From contig CAJUTU010000014.1 of the NCBI GenBank assembly GCA_910589385.1, forward strand, positions 1 through 64,000: 64,000 nt of DNA, given 5' to 3'. Both the position numbers and the translations under genes were made by a program. How positions within the stretch are numbered: position 1 is the stretch's first letter; each line of letters opens with the position of its first letter. This DNA comes from an uncultured Lachnospiraceae bacterium. Lineage in GTDB: Bacteria; Bacillota; Clostridia; Lachnospirales; Lachnospiraceae. Shown piece by piece: positions 24,511 to 34,317 of this stretch. The notes below the pieces were generated by a model, which saw only the letters and a list, made by a program, of their open reading frames with translations, was not told the DNA's origin and did not search any database.

Positions 24511-26121
24511 TTATGATAGATATTTTTGAAGTGCCGCACGCACTGCACCGGGCCCTGCGATCATTTCGCCCAGATAGCCCGCCACGGTTTCTGCCATCCC
24601 CACCTCATACAGATTGACACCAAAAATCTTCGTATTTTCCAATACCGGCCTCAATGCTTCTGCCTCTATCGTGCCGCCCAGCTTCAAGTCTGCCACATAG
24701 GGACAAACGGTATCCAAAAGGGGATCCGGACTCAGCTCAAACTTCTCCCCCGAATCATTGACCCCCATCAGATAGCGCAGCCATCCGGCAAATACCAGCG
24801 GAATCAGCTTCAGATCTTTCACATCCAGCTCTGATGATGCCTGATAAGCTTTGATGGTCTCTCCAAACCGGATTGCCAGCTTCTGGGAAGTATCGGTTGC
24901 GATACGCTGCGGGGTATCCGGCATGAATGGGTTCGGAACACGGACCTGTAGTACCGTATCAATAAATTCCTTCGGGTCTAAGATTCCCGGATTGACCACC
25001 ACCGGCAGACCTTCTTTATACCCCACAGTCTCCACCAGTTTCACAAGTTCCGGATCCTTCATCTCTTCTGAAATCTTCTCATATCCCAGGATACAGCCAA
25101 ATATGGCCAGACAGGTATGCAGAGGGTTCAGGCAGGTACATACTTTCATCTTTTCCACTTTATCTACCGTCCCGCGCTCGGTAAACATCAGCCCACCCTT
25201 TTCCAGCGGCGGCCTTCCGTTCGGAAATGCATCCTCGATCACCAGATATTCACATTCCTCCGCGTTTACAAAAGGCGCCACATAGGTACGCTTAGATGTG
25301 ATCACAGGCTCTAATTCCTCGACGCCGTCTTTCTTCAAGATCTCTTCCACAGAAGCGTCCGGCCTCGGCGTAATCTTGTCGATCATACTCCATGGGAAAG
25401 AAACCTTCGCCTTGTCATTCACATACGCCTTGAATCCGGCATCCGCCTTTCCATTTTCAGCCCATTTCTCCGCAAATGCATGGATTGCCGCATACAGCTT
25501 GTCTCCATTGTGGGAGCAGTTATCCATACTCACCATTGCGATCGGCTTCTCTCCTGCCTTGAAACGAGTGTATAAAAGGGATGCCACCTTACCGATATAA
25601 CTCTTGGGTTTTGCCGGCCCTGCCTCGAAATCCGCCATTACATCCGGGATCGTCTCCCCTTTTCCGGTTACAAGGCTGTAGCCCTTCTCCGTAATTGTAA
25701 AGCTTGCCATCTGCAGAGAATCTTTTTCAAAAATCTCTTTCAAACGGCCGAATTCTCTGTCATTCTCTGAATCCAAAATATGTGATTCCACGACACTTCC
25801 CACGATCGTTTTTTCAATACTGCCGTCTGCCTTCAATGTTACGGCAATCCCATAATCATCGTGGGGACGGTTCATCTTCTCAATGATCTCATAGTCAAAC
25901 CCTTCTGCAACCACCAGCCCTCTGTCCAGCACCCCTTCATTGAGAAGATTCTGTACTACATTTGCCTGGAACGCACGGAAGATATTTCCCGCTCCAAAAT
26001 GAATCCAGAATGGATTCTCTGCTGTCGCTGCCTTTACCTTCTCCCTGTCAAACTTCGGAAGCACAAATCCGGCTGCCTTCCAGGCATCCCTTTCCTTCAG
26101 GCCTTGTTCATTTAATCTCAT
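24511..26121 (-). CDS. uxuB: Fructuronate reductase (mannonate oxidoreductase)
   Basis: This NAD-dependent long-chain polyol dehydrogenase reduces D-fructuronate to D-mannonate. The N-terminal WIHFGAGNIFRAFQANV is the nucleotide-binding region, and the catalytic lysine domain contains CLNPLHTCLAIFGCILGY. At 536 residues it is of the longer clostridial type. It could in principle be a tagaturonate reductase, but neighbouring uxuA favours the mannonate branch. Confidence 0.93.
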   Translation of the reverse strand: MRLNEQGLKERDAWKAAGFVLPKFDREKVKAATAENPFWIHFGAGNIFRAFQANVVQNLLNEGVLDRGLVVAEGFDYEIIEKMNRPHDDYGIAVTLKADGSIEKTIVGSVVESHILDSENDREFGRLKEIFEKDSLQMASFTITEKGYSLVTGKGETIPDVMADFEAGPAKPKSYIGKVASLLYTRFKAGEKPIAMVSMDNCSHNGDKLYAAIHAFAEKWAENGKADAGFKAYVNDKAKVSFPWSMIDKITPRPDASVEEILKKDGVEELEPVITSKRTYVAPFVNAEECEYLVIEDAFPNGRPPLEKGGLMFTERGTVDKVEKMKVCTCLNPLHTCLAIFGCILGYEKISEEMKDPELVKLVETVGYKEGLPVVVNPGILDPKEFIDTVLQVRVPNPFMPDTPQRIATDTSQKLAIRFGETIKAYQASSELDVKDLKLIPLVFAGWLRYLMGVNDSGEKFELSPDPLLDTVCPYVADLKLGGTIEAEALRPVLENTKIFGVNLYEVGMAETVAGYLGEMIAGPGAVRAALQKYLS

Positions 26122-26225
26122 ATATCTGATCCTTTCTATTCGTTTTTTATTCTATATAGCATTTGCGCCGTGCAGCAAAATATGCACGGCGCAGTTTTAC
26201 ATCGACTGTATTTCACTACAATCCT

Positions 26226-27311
26226 TTATTTCTTGCCGTCCAGCTTATCCAGCATATCCCAGATCCCCCACATATACATGATTCCAAGGGCGCGGTCATA
26301 GAGTCCATATCCCGGACGGACATTTCCCGGACCTTCATCCCACAGATGCCTTCCGTGATCCGGCCGGATATATCCGGTATAGCCGCAGTCATGATATGCC
26401 TTAATAATTTCCAGAATTCCGGTCTCACCATCACAGTCCCTATGGCTGGCTTCTGAAAAGTCACCGTTCGGGAAGTGTTTAATATTGCGGATATGGGCAA
26501 ACGCGATACGGTCACAATGTTTGCGCACGATATCTGCCACATTGTTCTTTGGATTCGCATTCAGGCTTCCGGAGCACAGTGTCAGACAGTTATACGGGTC
26601 GTCTACCAGTGACAAGAAGTAGTCCACGGACTCCGCGTCTACCAAAAGTCTTGGCAGGCCGAAGATATCCCACGGCGGATCATCCATATGGATTGCCATC
26701 TTAATATCACATTCATGGCAGACCGGCATCAATGCCTCTAAGAAATATTTCAAGTTTTCCCAGAGTTTCTCTTTGGTAACCGGCTTATAAGCCTCAAACA
26801 GTTCATCCAGCTTCGCCATACGCTCCGGCTCCCAGCCGGGGAATGTGAGGCCATGCAGGTTATTCAGGATATAATCTGCCATTTCCTTCGGATCGTCGTG
26901 GATCTTACTTGTCTCATAGAATAACGCGGTAGAACCGTCCCCTACCGGATGGAACAGATCTGTACGCGTCCAGTCAAACACCGGCATAAAATTATAGCAG
27001 ATCACCTTCACGCCGAACTTTGACAGATTCCGGATCGTCTGGATATAATTCTCAATATATTTGTCTCTGGCTGGCAGTCCGATCTTAATATCGTCATGGA
27101 CATTGACGGACTCTACCACATCCATATTAAAGCCGTAAGGCTCTAACTGCTTCTGTACCTCCGCGATTTCTTCTACTTCCCAGATCTCTCCGGGCATCTT
27201 GTCGTGCAGCGCCCATACGATGCTTGTCACACCTGGGATCTGCTTAATATCTGACAGTCTAATCTTGTCGTTGCCTTCGCCATACCAGCGAAAGCCCATC
27301 TGCATCTCCAT
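26226..27311 (-). CDS. uxuA: Mannonate dehydratase
   Basis: UxuA dehydrates D-mannonate to 2-keto-3-deoxygluconate. The TIM-barrel enzyme shows MGFRWYGEGND at the start, YNFMPVFDWTRTD, HMDDPPWDIFGLPR and LCSGSLNANPKN, all conserved around the metal centre. At 361 residues it is complete, and AGGAGG precedes the start. The next pathway steps (KDG kinase and aldolase) are not in this window. Confidence 0.97.
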   Translation of the reverse strand: MEMQMGFRWYGEGNDKIRLSDIKQIPGVTSIVWALHDKMPGEIWEVEEIAEVQKQLEPYGFNMDVVESVNVHDDIKIGLPARDKYIENYIQTIRNLSKFGVKVICYNFMPVFDWTRTDLFHPVGDGSTALFYETSKIHDDPKEMADYILNNLHGLTFPGWEPERMAKLDELFEAYKPVTKEKLWENLKYFLEALMPVCHECDIKMAIHMDDPPWDIFGLPRLLVDAESVDYFLSLVDDPYNCLTLCSGSLNANPKNNVADIVRKHCDRIAFAHIRNIKHFPNGDFSEASHRDCDGETGILEIIKAYHDCGYTGYIRPDHGRHLWDEGPGNVRPGYGLYDRALGIMYMWGIWDMLDKLDGKK

Positions 27312-27341
27312 AAAAAACCTCCTGTCTTCTTCTAAATCATC

Positions 27342-29117
27342 CTACAGCCGTGTATCCCACATGCCGCAGTAAGAATCTACCGGATCCTGTCCTTCAAACG
27401 CATCCTCGCCCTTCATCAGCTTATCTACCAGCGCATCCATTGTCGTATCCAGGACATCATAGGTATTGATATAGGTCCTTGCCTGAGGGATATCCGCCAG
27501 TACGAACGGCTGCTTCGTGCCCACAACGATCACCGGAAGCTCAAATACATACCACGGAATCTCTCCGCCGCCCTTTGTCATTCCGAACGCAGGCCTTGCC
27601 ACCGGCTGGAATCCTCCGGCGATATCCACCAGAGTAATGATCAAATCCTGATTCTCCACAAAGTCTTTGATCGCGCTCTTTCCAGCAAAATACAGGTTGA
27701 TATCCGGTTTCCCGCCTTCCTCCATCTGCTTCATGATCTTCTGGATCGGACTCTCATAGATCAATACATCAAATCCATGAGCTTCCAGCTTCTCCTTGAG
27801 CGCTTCTGCCGGCGACACCTTGTTCTTGCCAAATAACGAACCAAGCCCCGGAGCTTCCAGGCCCTTTACATACACGATCATAATCCTCTTATAGCGTTTT
27901 GGGGTGAGCGGCAATACATCTTTATCCTTATACTTCACAAGCGTAATTGCCTTCTCGGAAATCTCCTTCTGCATTGCCTTATGTTCTTCACAGCCCACGA
28001 TATTGTGCACTTCTGCACGAGGCGGTACAAGTTCTGTCTTTGCCTTTTTATGAAGTCCCATATGTGCCTTTAAAGCCAAAATCCGATGAAGGGCATCGCT
28101 TAAACGTTCCTCCGTGATCCTTCCGTCCAGATACCCCTTCTTCATGGCCTCAAAATCTTCATCCATATCATTGAAGAACAAGAACATGTCCACACCTGCG
28201 GCAATGGCAGCAGGCATCAGGTCACAGCGCTTCATACGGCAGGTCAGCCCTACCATATGGGAAGCATCCGTCAGTACCATACCGTTGAATCCCAGCTTTT
28301 TCCGAAGAAGCCCGTCAATGAGTTCCGGAGAAAGCGTAGCGGGCATAATATCATCATCCTTGATATCCGGATTAAAATGCCGTGTATAAGCAGGCTGCAT
28401 GATATGTCCTGCCATGATCGCTTCCAGCCCATTATCGATCAGGTTCTGATAAACCTTTCCAAAACTCGCATCCCACTCTTCACAGCTAAGATCATTCACG
28501 CTGTTTGCCACATGCTGGTCCCGGAAATCCAGTCCATCGCCCGGAAAATGCTTTGCCGCACAGCAGAATCCCGGATTCGCATGAGCGCCGTCCAGATAGG
28601 CTTTCGTCATTTCCACGACCCGATCCACTTCATTTCCATAGGTCCGAAGCCCGATCACCGGATTCTCCCAATTATACAGGATATCACTGACAGGCGCAAA
28701 AGAGAGGTTACAGCCGATGGCTGCTGCTTCTTTATTGGACATATAACCCAGGTTGTATGCATATTGTACATTTCTTGTGGCGCCGATTTTTGTCTGGCTG
28801 CCGATCGTCGTGCCGTCCACACAGGCGCCGTCCCCGCCATTTTCCGTATTGCAGGCAATGATCAACGGAATCTTACTGTTTTCCTGCAAAATACGGTTCT
28901 GTTCATGAACTTCATCCGCAGCAGCCGGATTGTAACGGATTCCTCCGATATGATACTTCTCCACCGTCATTTTCAGATATTCTTCATCACGGCTGGAACC
29001 CATATTAAAGAACAACTGCCCTATTTTTTCATCCAGCGTCATCCCCTCGATCGTATCTTCCACCCACTTGCAATCCTCATCCGTCAGATAAAAGGGATTC
29101 GCTTTCATATCTACCAT
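27342..29117 (-). CDS. Glycoside hydrolase family 3 enzyme
   Basis: This 591-residue GH3 enzyme is of the beta-N-acetylglucosaminidase/beta-glucosidase class. The KHFPGDGLDFRDQH motif parallels NagZ's KHFPGHG, with Asp replacing the usual His in PGHG. The nucleophile Asp lies in GMVLTDASHM. A C-terminal alpha/beta-sandwich domain follows. There is no signal peptide, so it is cytoplasmic. I use ATG 29117 (MVDMKANPF), preceded by GAAAGGAGAGG. In this operon it likely trims an imported glucuronide conjugate; the true substrate is unknown. Confidence 0.88.
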   Translation of the reverse strand: MVDMKANPFYLTDEDCKWVEDTIEGMTLDEKIGQLFFNMGSSRDEEYLKMTVEKYHIGGIRYNPAAADEVHEQNRILQENSKIPLIIACNTENGGDGACVDGTTIGSQTKIGATRNVQYAYNLGYMSNKEAAAIGCNLSFAPVSDILYNWENPVIGLRTYGNEVDRVVEMTKAYLDGAHANPGFCCAAKHFPGDGLDFRDQHVANSVNDLSCEEWDASFGKVYQNLIDNGLEAIMAGHIMQPAYTRHFNPDIKDDDIMPATLSPELIDGLLRKKLGFNGMVLTDASHMVGLTCRMKRCDLMPAAIAAGVDMFLFFNDMDEDFEAMKKGYLDGRITEERLSDALHRILALKAHMGLHKKAKTELVPPRAEVHNIVGCEEHKAMQKEISEKAITLVKYKDKDVLPLTPKRYKRIMIVYVKGLEAPGLGSLFGKNKVSPAEALKEKLEAHGFDVLIYESPIQKIMKQMEEGGKPDINLYFAGKSAIKDFVENQDLIITLVDIAGGFQPVARPAFGMTKGGGEIPWYVFELPVIVVGTKQPFVLADIPQARTYINTYDVLDTTMDALVDKLMKGEDAFEGQDPVDSYCGMWDTRL

Positions 29118-29164
29118 AATAAACCTCTCCTTTCTTTTTTTCAATGTAATTTTCTACTGTTTCA

Positions 29165-30004
29165 TTACTTTAAATTATCAAGAAAAGCCTCTGTTTTTTT
29201 CTGCTGGTAATCCTCGCCGTAGGTTCCATCCAAAAGCTTCTCCACTGCCGCCTCCCGGAATTCCTTCCAGGATTCCTTCTCATGCCGCACAAGGATCGGA
29301 TAAAAGAACACGCCGTTTTGCTCTGCTGCATCCATATCCCCCGGTGCATCGCCGCACATGAGAACGTGCTCTTTGTCATACCCGGCTTTTAACAACTCTC
29401 CGATACAGAACGCTTTGCTTCCGGCATCCTGCGCAAGAACAATATCCGTGTGCTCCAGAAGGCCGAACCGTTTCCATTCTTCCAGTACCGCATCCGGATT
29501 CGCGCTGGAAACGATCGCTACATCCACTTTATCATGGGCAAAAGCCAGCGCCTCCCTCACCCCTTTAAAGGGAACCTTTTCTTCCTCCGGAAGGCTGTTG
29601 ATGGATTCATTCACCGCTTTACTCCAGGACAGCGCTTTCTTTAAACTAATGCTGTCCCTGCTGTCGATCGCACGCTGCAGCGCAGCATTAGACAGCTCCG
29701 GGCTGTCCTTGGCCCATTGCACCAATGTGTCCAGATCTTCAATCGGCGTATACTTCTCATTGATCTCCTGTAAGGCCATGGACAGCCCTTTATAGCGGTT
29801 GATCCCCCGTGTCATCGTATACAGGTTCATCTCATTCCACCGCTTTAGGATTTCTTCTTTCCATTGTCCCAATCCCCATTCCTCTACCATGCAGGGACCA
29901 AAACAGCGGATATGCTTGATATCCATCGTATCCATGGCACAGCCGTCACTGTCCACGCAGACCAGAAATTCCTTTTTCTTTTTATACTCTGATAATTTGC
30001 TCAA
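29165..30004 (-). CDS. HAD-superfamily hydrolase in the glucuronide operon
   Basis: This 279-residue haloacid-dehalogenase-fold protein is probably a phosphatase. Motif I is CVDSDGCAMD (D-x-D, nucleophile first Asp), motif II is IVSSAN, and motif IV is CGDAPGDMDAA. A large helical cap domain lies between motifs I and II. I start at TTG 30004, eight bases after AAGGAG; the GTG at 30013 overlaps that site. Its place between symporter and GH3 suggests a sugar-phosphate role, but no substrate is evident. Confidence 0.82.
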   Translation of the reverse strand: MSKLSEYKKKKEFLVCVDSDGCAMDTMDIKHIRCFGPCMVEEWGLGQWKEEILKRWNEMNLYTMTRGINRYKGLSMALQEINEKYTPIEDLDTLVQWAKDSPELSNAALQRAIDSRDSISLKKALSWSKAVNESINSLPEEEKVPFKGVREALAFAHDKVDVAIVSSANPDAVLEEWKRFGLLEHTDIVLAQDAGSKAFCIGELLKAGYDKEHVLMCGDAPGDMDAAEQNGVFFYPILVRHEKESWKEFREAAVEKLLDGTYGEDYQQKKTEAFLDNLK

Positions 30005-30100
30005 CTTATACACTCCTTTTTACAGACTACTTTAGAAACCATCCCGAAACAGCCCTTACGTCCTGCCCGTCTGTTCAGTTCCGGCTTCTTTATAATAATA

Positions 30101-30128
30101 CCACCATGCCCCAATATTGGCACGGTGG
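30101..30128 (-). other. Intercistronic hairpin between symporter and HAD genes
   Basis: CCACC-A-TGCC (30101-30110) pairs with GGCA-C-GGTGG (30119-30128) with one mismatch, flanked by complementary AT-rich arms. Lacking a good U tract, it may stabilise the upstream message or partly attenuate downstream genes. Confidence 0.45.
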
Positions 30129-30190
30129 AATTATAATTTTTATAATAAAAACCAGAGTCTGGTAAGCTTATGCATGTCAGCGCACACTGT

Positions 30191-31585
30191 TTACGCTTTC
30201 TCTCCACGGCGTCTTGCCAGTTCCGCCACATTTTCTTCTACCCGTTTTTTATCCAGAGGATAGATGAACAACAGAGCCAGAGCAACTGCAGCCAGTCCTG
30301 CTGCCGGAATGATACAGGACAGGTTGAAGATACCGGACGTAACTTCCGGATCAAATGCGGTTGCCTGAGTGTATCCGATCATGGACAGAAGCGCTCCGAT
30401 CATACCGGATGAGAATGCCTGTCCCAGTTTCCTTGCAAAGGAATATACGGAGTAGATCGTACCGTCTTCGCGGACACCATTCTTTACCTCTGCATCGTCG
30501 ATCACATCCGTGATCATAGCCCAGATTACGGTATTGAAGAAACCCAGCCCGATGTACGCCAGAGTATAAAATCCAACATACGCATATGGATTCTGCGGTT
30601 TTACAATGAGGCATACCACATAAACAGCCGCACCGAACGCACAAGACGCAATCGAGAGCTCTTTCTTACCAAATTTTGCGGCAAACTTCGATGCAAAAGG
30701 CGCACAGATCACCAGCATTGCGACACTGCCTGCCATAGCAGATGCCGACTGGGCGCTCGCGGAACCATAGTAATTCGGGAAAACATATCCCGACATTCCC
30801 TGCATTCCAAGCATCCCAAGCAGAAGGAGGATTGCTGCCGCGATAATGCCAAGCAACGCACGGTTCGTCACCAGGCTTTTCAGAAGTTTTCCGACTTCCA
30901 GTTTCTGATTATTTGCTTCTACCGGAATACGCTCGCGGACCAGATTAAAGCAAAGCAGATAGCAGATGATCGCACAAACACTGAATACACCTGCGATAAT
31001 GGTCATACGGGAACCGGAAAGGACGGTATTGCCATCCACGACTTCATATGCAACCAAAGGCGTGCCTACGCCGATCGCCAGTCCTGCCAGGGTCGCGCCG
31101 ATGGTACGCCAGGTAGACAGTTCCGCACGTTCCTTCGGGTCTGATGTTACAGCAGACGCCATTGATCCATACGGAATATTGATAGATGTATAGAAGATAG
31201 AACCCCAAAGGATATACGTAACAACCATCCAGAAAATCTTAAATCCCATTGACATATTTGCAAATCCTGACTGGTAGATCAAAAACGAGGCAATCGCCAC
31301 CGGACCGCACATCCTCTTGATCCACGGTTTGAATTTTCCGTCTTTCGTCGGTTTCGAACGGTCTACGATCTGACCCATTGTAACATCTGTGACCGCGTCA
31401 ACGAAACGGGCAGCCATCATCAGGATACCTACTACGCCTGCGGAAACCCCCATGACGTCTGTATAAAACTTCAGCATGAACGAGGAAGATAATATGAAAG
31501 TAAAGTCGTTACCAAAATCGCCGAACATATATCCCAGTTTATCTTTCATCCCGAATGCCGGAACAGAACTATTTTGATTCGCCAT
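30191..31585 (-). CDS. GPH-family glucuronide:cation symporter
   Basis: This 464-residue transporter with about 12 membrane segments is of the glycoside-pentoside-hexuronide:cation symporter family (UidB/MelB type). The N-terminal LGYMFGDFGNDFTF and RFVDAVTDVTMGQIVDRS segments, with the cation-site aspartates, are characteristic. It lies directly after the GH2 gene and should bring the glucuronide into the cell with Na+ or H+. AAAGGAGAAAATATT supports the start. Confidence 0.92.
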   Translation of the reverse strand: MANQNSSVPAFGMKDKLGYMFGDFGNDFTFILSSSFMLKFYTDVMGVSAGVVGILMMAARFVDAVTDVTMGQIVDRSKPTKDGKFKPWIKRMCGPVAIASFLIYQSGFANMSMGFKIFWMVVTYILWGSIFYTSINIPYGSMASAVTSDPKERAELSTWRTIGATLAGLAIGVGTPLVAYEVVDGNTVLSGSRMTIIAGVFSVCAIICYLLCFNLVRERIPVEANNQKLEVGKLLKSLVTNRALLGIIAAAILLLLGMLGMQGMSGYVFPNYYGSASAQSASAMAGSVAMLVICAPFASKFAAKFGKKELSIASCAFGAAVYVVCLIVKPQNPYAYVGFYTLAYIGLGFFNTVIWAMITDVIDDAEVKNGVREDGTIYSVYSFARKLGQAFSSGMIGALLSMIGYTQATAFDPEVTSGIFNLSCIIPAAGLAAVALALLFIYPLDKKRVEENVAELARRRGEKA

Positions 31586-31705
31586 AATATTTTCTCCTTT
31601 TTAGCTTAAGCATTCATAAAACATTCAAAAGTCCCTATTTACTTCCAGGATGCCCCAGTATAACTCGATTTACTTCAGCACGGGCATCCCGGTTCATTTT
31701 GCAGA

Positions 31706-33973
31706 TCATACTTTGTCAATCTTGATCAGCTTCGCATTTAAACTTTCCATAAATCCCTCGGGAGCAAGAGATCCTGCCATTCCACCTATTTTCTCCAGCG
31801 TCATAGCTTTCATCATGTCCCACATGCCTTCACCAGGCACTACCTTCATATTCATGGTGATCTTGATTGCCTGAACTACAATATCCATCGCCTCCTGGCT
31901 TTTTGCAATTTCTTCTATTTTGTCCTTAATGCTGTATTTCCCCTCCGGGAATTCCATAGGAGCCTTCAGATCCAGATCTCCCGCCAGCTTGAACCAGTTT
32001 GCAACGCCCTCAGCTCTTTCATTGACCTCTGGAAGTACATAGATTGAAGGTTCTTTTTCTACCTTTTCCAGTGTCATGCTGTCCTTTTGATCTCCTGCAC
32101 AGGCTACCACAATGTTCTGTCCGTCTTCCAGCGCCGCCCTGAATACAAACACCTTGTCAGCAGACTTCTCTTCTACCAGTTTTCCGTTCAGATAGAGAGT
32201 TACCGACGGCTGATTGGAATAAACACGGATCTCTGTAGTCTCACCCGCACGCTGCGCATACCGTCTGCCGCACAGATGTACCATGGGCTCCTTGCTCCAA
32301 TATGCCTGGTAAACATAATAGCTGTCTTTTTTCGTCTTCCGGTCCATGGTCACCAGGCCCTTATTGTTCCGTCCTGACACGCCGCCTTCATCACGCGCCG
32401 CACAGCCAAAGTCAAACATATTCCACACATGGCTGGACCACATCCACGGACGTTCATCCAACACTTTCGCCATGTGTTCATGATAGAGCGCCTGATATTC
32501 TTCACTATAGTCCTTACATGCCGGATTCGGGCCGTGATAAGTAATGATGCCTTCACAGCCATACTCGGAAAGCCCCAGGCAGATATCAGGATGTACCTCA
32601 TGGAAATGATCCAGCCACGGCCCATTATCTTCCATCTTTCCGCCATACCAGCCAAAGTAATGGTTGTAACTCTCTGTATCCGTAATATGGTGGACCGGAC
32701 TCTCGACCGGCGTCATGCTTACATGCGCAATGGTTGTCAGGCGAGTCGGGTCGAGCTTCTTGCAGAGCGCATTCAATTCTTTATGGTTTTCCACCAGCTT
32801 GTCCGATATGCCGCCGATCAAAATTTCATTGGAAATTCCCCAGAAACAAATGGATGGGTGGTTATAATTCTGGATGATCAGTTCCTTCATCTGGCTGATA
32901 CAGTTCTGATGTGCTTCCAGATCCGGGTTCATCACACTGATAAACGGAATCTCTGCCCAGACCACAAACCCAAGCTCGTCACATGCATCGTAGAAATCCT
33001 GGGAATGCTGATAATGGGCAAGACGGATCGTATTGGCCCCCAGTTCCTTGATGATCTTCGCGTCTTCGTAATGATCTTCCTTTGTAAGCGCATTGCCTTT
33101 ATAAAGCTGGTCCTGATGACGGCTGACCCCGCGAAGAGGCGTCTCCACACCATTGATGATGAATCCCTTATCCGGGTCGCAGGAAAAGCTTCTCACACCC
33201 ACACGGGCGGATACTTCATCATAAGCTTCGTTACGGCGCTGCAGGGTGGCAGTTACCGTATACAGGTACGGGCTGTCAATCTCCCATCTATTTACATCCG
33301 GAACATAAACCGTCGCCTTTGTATCGTCTGCCGGACGTACCGCACTGCCCACTTCTTTTCCGTCGGCATCTTTGACGGAATACATCACCGTAAAATTTTC
33401 GTCCCCGTTTGCGACCCAGGATTCCATCTCAAAAGTAGCCCCACCGCTCTCACAAGGCTTCGGCGTCACCTGAAGCCCTGATCCGCCATAATGCTCCAGG
33501 TCAAAATGAACCTCCGGCACACTGATCAGGTTCACGCCTCTGTACAGGCCTCCGTAAAATGTAAAGTCCGCAGACTGGGGATAGACACTGCTCTTATTTT
33601 CGTTGCTGCAGGCCACCACAAGAAGGTTGTCCCCTTCCTCTTTACACTGATCCGTGATATCCGCCCGGAAAATAGAATAGCCGCCCTCATGATAAATGAC
33701 TTCACTGCCGTTCACATACACGGTCGCCTGCTGTCCGGCAGCCAGGATCTCCACATACACCCGTCCGCCTGCTAAAGGCTGCTTTGGTGTCGGAAAGCTT
33801 TTGGCATACCAGTATTTTCCACGGTCATAGCTTCCGTTCCCATCATGACCGTCTATTGCGTTCCATGTGTGGGGCAGATTGATCTGAAGCCATTCTAAAG
33901 GCAGCTCTTTTGGCAGTCCTGCATCCTCCTGCACAAATCTCCAGTCCCGGTTCAGATTGATTACATTACGCAT
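31706..33973 (-). CDS. GH2 beta-glycosidase, probable beta-glucuronidase
   Basis: This 755-residue GH2 enzyme has the sugar-binding, immunoglobulin-like and TIM-barrel domains in order. The acid/base Glu is near 383 (WGISNEI) and the nucleophile Glu near 470 (GLSEYG). An N-x-K triad (NNK, about 536-538) in GRNNKGLVTMDRK matches the carboxylate-recognition motif of gut beta-glucuronidases, though related beta-galactosidases have a similar stretch. About 100 residues after the barrel form an extra C-terminal region ending in an amphipathic helix-rich segment. There is no signal peptide. The start is ATG 33973 after AAGGAGGAATGGT. The operon's uxuA/uxuB/uxaC genes support a glucuronide substrate. 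Confidence 0.88.
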   Translation of the reverse strand: MRNVINLNRDWRFVQEDAGLPKELPLEWLQINLPHTWNAIDGHDGNGSYDRGKYWYAKSFPTPKQPLAGGRVYVEILAAGQQATVYVNGSEVIYHEGGYSIFRADITDQCKEEGDNLLVVACSNENKSSVYPQSADFTFYGGLYRGVNLISVPEVHFDLEHYGGSGLQVTPKPCESGGATFEMESWVANGDENFTVMYSVKDADGKEVGSAVRPADDTKATVYVPDVNRWEIDSPYLYTVTATLQRRNEAYDEVSARVGVRSFSCDPDKGFIINGVETPLRGVSRHQDQLYKGNALTKEDHYEDAKIIKELGANTIRLAHYQHSQDFYDACDELGFVVWAEIPFISVMNPDLEAHQNCISQMKELIIQNYNHPSICFWGISNEILIGGISDKLVENHKELNALCKKLDPTRLTTIAHVSMTPVESPVHHITDTESYNHYFGWYGGKMEDNGPWLDHFHEVHPDICLGLSEYGCEGIITYHGPNPACKDYSEEYQALYHEHMAKVLDERPWMWSSHVWNMFDFGCAARDEGGVSGRNNKGLVTMDRKTKKDSYYVYQAYWSKEPMVHLCGRRYAQRAGETTEIRVYSNQPSVTLYLNGKLVEEKSADKVFVFRAALEDGQNIVVACAGDQKDSMTLEKVEKEPSIYVLPEVNERAEGVANWFKLAGDLDLKAPMEFPEGKYSIKDKIEEIAKSQEAMDIVVQAIKITMNMKVVPGEGMWDMMKAMTLEKIGGMAGSLAPEGFMESLNAKLIKIDKV

Positions 33974-34035
33974 ACCATTCCTCCTTCTGTTTGTAAAAAT
34001 TAACGTTCCCAAGTGCACGGTCGATAATTCATGCC

Positions 34036-34064
34036 ATTATAAATATATGTATTTTCAACAAGAA
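34036..34064 (-). promoter_or_regulatory. Activator-type promoter of the glucuronide operon
   Basis: On the minus strand TATAAT (34036-34041) lies 17 bp from TTCTTG (34059-34064), a poor -35. A strong -10 with a weak -35 fits dependence on the divergently encoded AraC activator. I see no clear repeated operator half-sites. Confidence 0.5.
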
Positions 34065-34243
34065 CTTTTCATTTTCCGCACACTTTTTTATAACATTTTT
34101 ATTATAGTTTTTTGGAAATTTAATAAATAGAGAGGATTTTTTGTATTTTTTGCATCTTTTTTAGATTAGCTTGAATTTATTTTAAATTTATGCAATAAAT
34201 ATATGATGTAAAGGTATACGTTTTTAACAATTTTCAACATTTT

Positions 34244-34272
34244 TTTACATATCAGCAGCCAAAGAATATACA
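34244..34272 (+). promoter_or_regulatory. Promoter of the AraC-family regulator gene
   Basis: TTTACA (34244-34249) and TATACA (34267-34272) are spaced by 17 bp, about 45 bp ahead of the regulator start codon. Confidence 0.5.
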
Positions 34273-34317
34273 ATATCCACAATTTTTAAAGTACAGTTTG
34301 CGTAAGGAGTCTTTGAT

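Noticed and set aside
32429..33481. 350-codon open frame antisense to the GH2 gene
   Set aside because: It is a shadow of a well-supported GH2 gene, with no ribosome binding site and an implausible composition.
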